Shown one piece after another: positions 6,402-10,509 of a stretch of 10,509 bases of DNA (its first letter is position 1; each line of letters opens with the position of its first letter). The DNA is taken from assembly GCA_021823385.1 (NCBI GenBank), contig JAKAOC010000037.1, positions 1 to 10,509 of the forward strand. The letters run 5' to 3'. The notes below the pieces were generated by a model. That model was not told the origin of the DNA. It saw nothing but the letters and a program-made list of their open reading frames with translations, and searched no databases. This stretch comes from Actinomycetes bacterium. Its GTDB lineage: Bacteria > Actinomycetota > Acidimicrobiia > Acidimicrobiales > Acidimicrobiaceae. Made by a program: the position numbers and the translations under genes.

Positions 6402-6438
6402 GAAACCAAATCCACGACACAAGGAGGCTTTGCGAGGC

Positions 6439-8360
<1,922 letters not shown>

Positions 8361-8361
8361 C

Positions 8362-8395
8362 AAGGCGCATCGAGCGCCTTCCGGCCCTGCCGGAA
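8362..8395 (+). terminator. Two adjoining hairpins just after groEL
   Basis: AAGGCGC (8362-8368) pairs with GCGCCTT (8374-8380), five-base loop; TTCCGG (8379-8384) pairs with CCGGAA (8390-8395), five-base loop. The two share two bases, so only one can be complete at a time. Neither has a T-tract. They stand between the groEL stop and the main terminator and may protect the 3' end. Confidence 0.5.
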
Positions 8396-8403
8396 TCCCA
8401 CGT

Positions 8404-8443
8404 GACGGGCCCGGGCATATGCCCGGGCCCGTCCTCGTTTTCA
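8404..8443 (+). terminator. groESL transcription terminator, 30-bp perfect palindrome plus T-rich tail
   Basis: Positions 8404-8418 are the exact reverse complement of 8419-8433 (GACGGGCCCGGGCAT and its complement), forming a very stable stem, followed by CTCGTTTTC. This is a typical intrinsic terminator for the chaperonin operon. Confidence 0.88.
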
Positions 8444-8480
8444 CACCCGTCGATCGGAAGTGCGTCCGCCGCATTAGGTT

Positions 8481-8509
8481 TTGATGTGGAGCGATGCCCG
8501 CTGTAGACG
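8481..8509 (+). promoter_or_regulatory. Possible promoter for the Nudix gene
   Basis: TTGATG (8481-8486) and TAGACG (8504-8509) are spaced 17 bp and resemble -35 and -10 boxes. They lie between the groEL terminator and the Nudix start at 8528. The -10 match is partial and the leader would be very short. Confidence 0.35.
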
Positions 8510-8527
8510 ATCGCAGGTGAGGCTGTT

Positions 8528-9277
8528 TTGGGGGAGATCATCGAGCTTTCCAGCCGGTTTCGCCAGCTGGTGCCGAGGCCATCGGGCTCAAGGCGTATCG
8601 GGCGCCCTGAATGGGTGGACGAGTTGAGTTCGCTTCTGCCTGAAAACCGCTATGCGGTGGCGCGCGCCTTCGAACGTTCGCCGTCCATCCCGAATTCCAG
8701 GCTGCGTATGCCCCCGGCTCCTCCCGACGTGGGACCCCAGCGGCCGGCGGGAGTGCTGGCATTGCTGGTGGGGAAGGCCTTTGCCCCTGCCATCGTCCTC
8801 ACCCGGCGGGCCGAGAGCTTGAAAATGCATGCCGGGGAGATCGCGTTTCCAGGGGGAAAGGTCGAGCCTGGCGAGACCCCTTTGGATGCCGCCGTCCGAG
8901 AGAGCTATGAGGAGATAGGGGTCGAACCTGAGTCGATCGAGCTGGTTGGCCCGATAACCGAGCTTGCCACCGCCTCCAGCGGCGTTTCCATGACGGCCTT
9001 TCTCGGCGTGTCGGCGCTCGCCTCGCCGCAGTACTACTTGAGCGAGGGAGAGGTGGACGTGGTGCTGGAGGTGCCCATCCGCAACCTCCTGGCGCCGGGC
9101 GTCTATCACCGTGAACTGTGGACCCGGGGTGCCGAGACCCGGGAGATGCACTTCTTCGCGCTCGAGGAAGACCTCGTGTGGGGAGCAACGGGATTCATCA
9201 CCATCCAGTTGCTGCGCCGCGTCTACCTCGGGCTGAGACCACTGGCGCGAGGGGAAGCCCAGGGCGCGCCCCGCTGA
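8528..9277 (+). CDS. Nudix hydrolase, CoA-pyrophosphatase-like
   Basis: Nudix enzymes cleave nucleoside diphosphates linked to other groups; the sequence points to the CoA diphosphatase (NudL/PCD1) branch. The 249-residue protein has the Nudix box GKVEPGE-x7-RESYEEIGV (residues 110-132) with the metal-binding glutamates E128 and E129. Upstream is LTRRAESLKMHAGEIAFPGG, which matches the CoA-pyrophosphatase signature around H-x-G-(Q/E)-(V/I)-x-FPGG. The first 70 or so residues form a proline- and arginine-rich lead. The start is TTG 8528, supported by AGGTGA at 8515-8520 seven bases upstream and by the absence of in-frame ATG or GTG starts before the domain. It probably shares a transcript with the following gene, 20 bp downstream. 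Substrate specificity is inferred. Confidence 0.88.
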   Translation: MGEIIELSSRFRQLVPRPSGSRRIGRPEWVDELSSLLPENRYAVARAFERSPSIPNSRLRMPPAPPDVGPQRPAGVLALLVGKAFAPAIVLTRRAESLKMHAGEIAFPGGKVEPGETPLDAAVRESYEEIGVEPESIELVGPITELATASSGVSMTAFLGVSALASPQYYLSEGEVDVVLEVPIRNLLAPGVYHRELWTRGAETREMHFFALEEDLVWGATGFITIQLLRRVYLGLRPLARGEAQGAPR

Positions 9278-9297
9278 GAGAGAGGCAAGGTCAGATC

Positions 9298-9699
9298 ATG
9301 GCCACCGTAACCTTCGAAGCCGAGACACTCGGTGAGCTGATCCGCAAGATGAAGACGTGGATCGGAGAAGCCGAGTCCGGAACCGGCCCGGGCGGTATCA
9401 CCGGTGCCGTCGAAAAGACCACCGGAGCCACCTCCGAGCTGGCCAAGGCGGCAATCGGACTGGTGGCCAGCGCCGCTCCCGAGCCCATCTCGTCCTCCGA
9501 GATCTTCAAGCGACTCACCTCGCTGGGCTTCGAGATCTCCGACACGGCCCAGAAGACGATCGTGTCCACCCTGGATTCGCTGGCTCAGGACGGTGCCGAC
9601 GAGGGTCTCATCGAGAAGGTGGACAGGGCCCGCGACGCCGCCATCTACGAGATGAGCCAAGCTGTGGCCAGGGGAGTCCTCCGAGTGCTGGGGCTCTGA
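9298..9699 (+). CDS. Uncharacterised 133-residue protein
   Basis: I do not recognise this family. The protein starts at ATG 9298, with an AAGG-containing purine-rich site (GAGAGAGGCAAGG) eight bases upstream, 20 bp after the Nudix stop. It appears soluble, has no cysteine, no signal peptide and no membrane segment. Residues 1-25 look like a strand followed by an amphipathic helix (TLGELIRKMKTWI); residues 26-42 are a glycine-rich linker (GTGPGGITG); residues 43-60 form an alanine-rich helix. Residues 61-96, from PEPISSSEIFKRL to STLDSLAQDG, have the helix-turn-helix spacing of a small DNA-binding or protein-binding bundle. The C-terminal helix ends RGVLRVLGL. Codon use matches the neighbours, so it is a real gene. 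A regulatory or protein-binding role is only a guess. Confidence 0.85.
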   Translation: MATVTFEAETLGELIRKMKTWIGEAESGTGPGGITGAVEKTTGATSELAKAAIGLVASAAPEPISSSEIFKRLTSLGFEISDTAQKTIVSTLDSLAQDGADEGLIEKVDRARDAAIYEMSQAVARGVLRVLGL

Positions 9700-9717
9700 G
9701 TCGGTTGCCGGGCCGAC
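9700..9717 (+). terminator. Weak hairpin after the 133-aa gene
   Basis: GTCGG (9700-9704) pairs with CCGAC (9713-9717) around an eight-base loop, starting right after the stop codon. There is no T-tract, so it is at best a weak terminator. Confidence 0.3.
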
Positions 9718-9744
9718 GTTCCTGCATCAAGCGGGGCGCAGGTC

Positions 9745-9750
9745 TAGGCT
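9745..9750 (+). promoter_or_regulatory. Probable -10 box (TAGGCT) for a leaderless DUF664 transcript
   Basis: TAGGCT ends six bases before ATG 9757, the same spacing as TAGCCT before tsaD. No ribosome site lies in between, which agrees with transcription starting at the start codon. A clear -35 box is not visible. Confidence 0.5.
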
Positions 9751-9756
9751 TGCCGC

Positions 9757-10299
9757 ATGCCTGATTTCGTGGACGAGCATGGGCGGGTGCAACCCCCGCT
9801 TGCGGGCGACGAAGCAGCGACGTTGCTGGGCTTCCTTGATTACCAGCGTGAGACGCTGGCTTGGAAGTGTGGGGGGCTGGGATCCGCCGGGCTGACCACC
9901 AAGGTGGCCGCCTCGCAGATCACCTTGGGTGGCCTGCTGAAGCACATGGCGCTGGTCGAGGATTGGTGGTTCTCGCAGTGGCTGATGGGGGAGGGGTGGC
10001 GTCCTCCGTTCGACGCCGTCGACTGGGAGGCCGATCCCGACTGGGAGTGGAGGACCGCAGCGGATGATTCCCCGGAGGATCTTGTCGCCCGGTGGCAGGC
10101 ATCGGTCGAGCGTTCCAGAGAGCATGTCGCTAAGGCCCTGCAGGAGGGTGGAATGGGCCTATCGGCCAAGAAGAGCGAAGAGGGCTGGGGCTCTCCCAGT
10201 CTGCGCTGGATCATCTGCCACATGATCGAGGAGTACGCACGCCACAACGGCCACGCGGATCTCATTCGCGAGTCGGTGGACGGGGAAACGGGCGAATAG
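9757..10299 (+). CDS. DUF664/DinB-like protein, possibly mycothiol-dependent
   Basis: Member of the DinB/YfiT-like four-helix superfamily, DUF664 branch, whose members are often named mycothiol transferases because related enzymes use mycothiol or bacillithiol; the substrate is unknown. The 180-residue protein shows the family pattern: ETLAWKCGGL (32-41), TLGGLLKHMALVEDWWF (56-72) with H63, and near the end LRWIICHMIEEYARHNGH to residue 166. H63 with H163 and H166 (or H155) probably bind a divalent metal. The final DLIRESVDGETGE matches the family end. ATG 9757 has no ribosome site but a -10-like box six bases upstream, suggesting a leaderless message. The gene faces the minus-strand repeat gene, with 33 bp between the two stops. 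Confidence 0.87.
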   Translation: MPDFVDEHGRVQPPLAGDEAATLLGFLDYQRETLAWKCGGLGSAGLTTKVAASQITLGGLLKHMALVEDWWFSQWLMGEGWRPPFDAVDWEADPDWEWRTAADDSPEDLVARWQASVERSREHVAKALQEGGMGLSAKKSEEGWGSPSLRWIICHMIEEYARHNGHADLIRESVDGETGE

Positions 10300-10332
10300 C
10301 ACGGCGGCGCCATTTCCCCGGTCGAACCCGCC

Positions 10333-10509
10333 CTAGCTTGCGGTCATGCCGACGATCGGCTTGTTGAGGACGGTCCCGCCCATGGAGCCGTAGAACTTGG
10401 CGTCGCCGAAGCTGAAGATGCCACCGTCGCTCGCCACCAGCCAGTACCCCTTGCCATCGGGCGTCGCGGCCATGCCGACCACCGGCTTGTTGAGGACGGT
10501 CCCGCCCAT
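10333..10509 (-). CDS. C-terminal end of a beta-propeller-like repeat protein (partial)
   Basis: The minus strand reads open from the right edge to TAG at 10335-10333, giving 58 residues. They contain one full and one partial copy of a repeat of about 42 residues with the core [17 protein letters not shown] and [17 protein letters not shown]. This repeat occurs in long tandem arrays in secreted or surface proteins of actinobacteria, especially Acidimicrobiia, and is thought to fold as blades of a beta-propeller (knowledge of the family, plus inference). The last repeat breaks off after PIVGMTAS, so this is the natural C-terminus. The bulk of the gene, including any signal peptide or catalytic domain, lies outside the window, so its role cannot be told. 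Confidence 0.9.
   Translation of the reverse strand: MGGTVLNKPVVGMAATPDGKGYWLVASDGGIFSFGDAKFYGSMGGTVLNKPIVGMTAS
10346..10509 (-). repeat. 126-bp coding repeat unit, one full copy plus the start of another
   Basis: The 38 bases at 10346-10383 recur at 10472-10509 with two mismatches, a period of 126 bp (42 codons). The near identity at DNA level suggests recent duplication or gene conversion between blades of the repeat protein. Confidence 0.9.

Noticed and set aside
6370..6438. N-terminal extension of GroES from ATG 6370
   Set aside because: That ATG lies inside the CIRCE operator and upstream of the -10 box; ATG 6439 has a strong ribosome site and begins the conserved sequence.
10334..10348. 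A third TAGnnT-N6-ATG pattern (TAGCTT then ATG 10346), which looks like another leaderless start
   Set aside because: The frame from ATG 10346 stops after 15 codons, and these bases are the last codons and TAG stop of the minus-strand repeat gene, so the match is a coincidence.

Overview
This is a GC-rich, gene-dense bacterial window that looks like a chromosomal housekeeping region of an actinomycete (Actinomycetota). Three things suggest this. The gene order alr - tsaE - tsaB - rimI - tsaD - groES - groEL is a familiar actinobacterial neighbourhood. The DUF664/DinB-type protein near the right end belongs to a family tied to mycothiol-using bacteria. The partial gene at the right edge carries the '[17 protein letters not shown]' repeat common in Acidimicrobiia and related actinobacteria, which makes an acidimicrobial host the best guess (inference).

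Layout. Positions 1-140 hold the tail of an upstream gene that overlaps the next start by ATGA. Positions 137-3074 are a tightly packed plus-strand run: alanine racemase (alr), a family-4 iron-sulfur uracil-DNA glycosylase, tsaE and tsaB. A MATE transporter (3067-4383) overlaps the end of tsaB. A small hairpin and a possible -10 box follow it, then rimI (4472-5047). A 292-bp gap (5048-5339) contains no confident gene but has an odd cysteine-bearing open frame on the minus strand. tsaD (5340-6341) appears to start leaderless from its own -10 box. The chaperonin operon groES-groEL (6439-8360) follows a perfect CIRCE operator with extended arms and ends in a row of three hairpins, the last a 30-bp perfect palindrome followed by a T-rich stretch. 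Next come a Nudix hydrolase of the CoA-pyrophosphatase type (TTG start), an unrecognised 133-aa protein 20 bp downstream, and a DUF664/DinB-like protein with another apparently leaderless start. The minus-strand repeat protein is cut by the right edge.

How the genes work together. TsaB, TsaE and TsaD are three parts of the machinery that adds N6-threonylcarbamoyl to A37 of ANN-decoding tRNAs; the fourth part, TsaC, is not in this window. RimI-type acetyltransferases modify protein N-termini and are commonly encoded beside tsaB/tsaD. Alr supplies D-alanine for the cell wall, the glycosylase removes uracil from DNA, and GroES/GroEL fold proteins under HrcA/CIRCE control. The less usual points are the glycosylase gene between alr and tsaE, and the MATE gene between tsaB and rimI.

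I see no mobile element, CRISPR array, tRNA or rRNA, and nothing that amounts to a new multi-gene system. The parts most open to discovery are the 133-aa protein, the cysteine-bearing minus-strand frame at 5010-5240, and the two leaderless-looking starts with identical -10 spacing.
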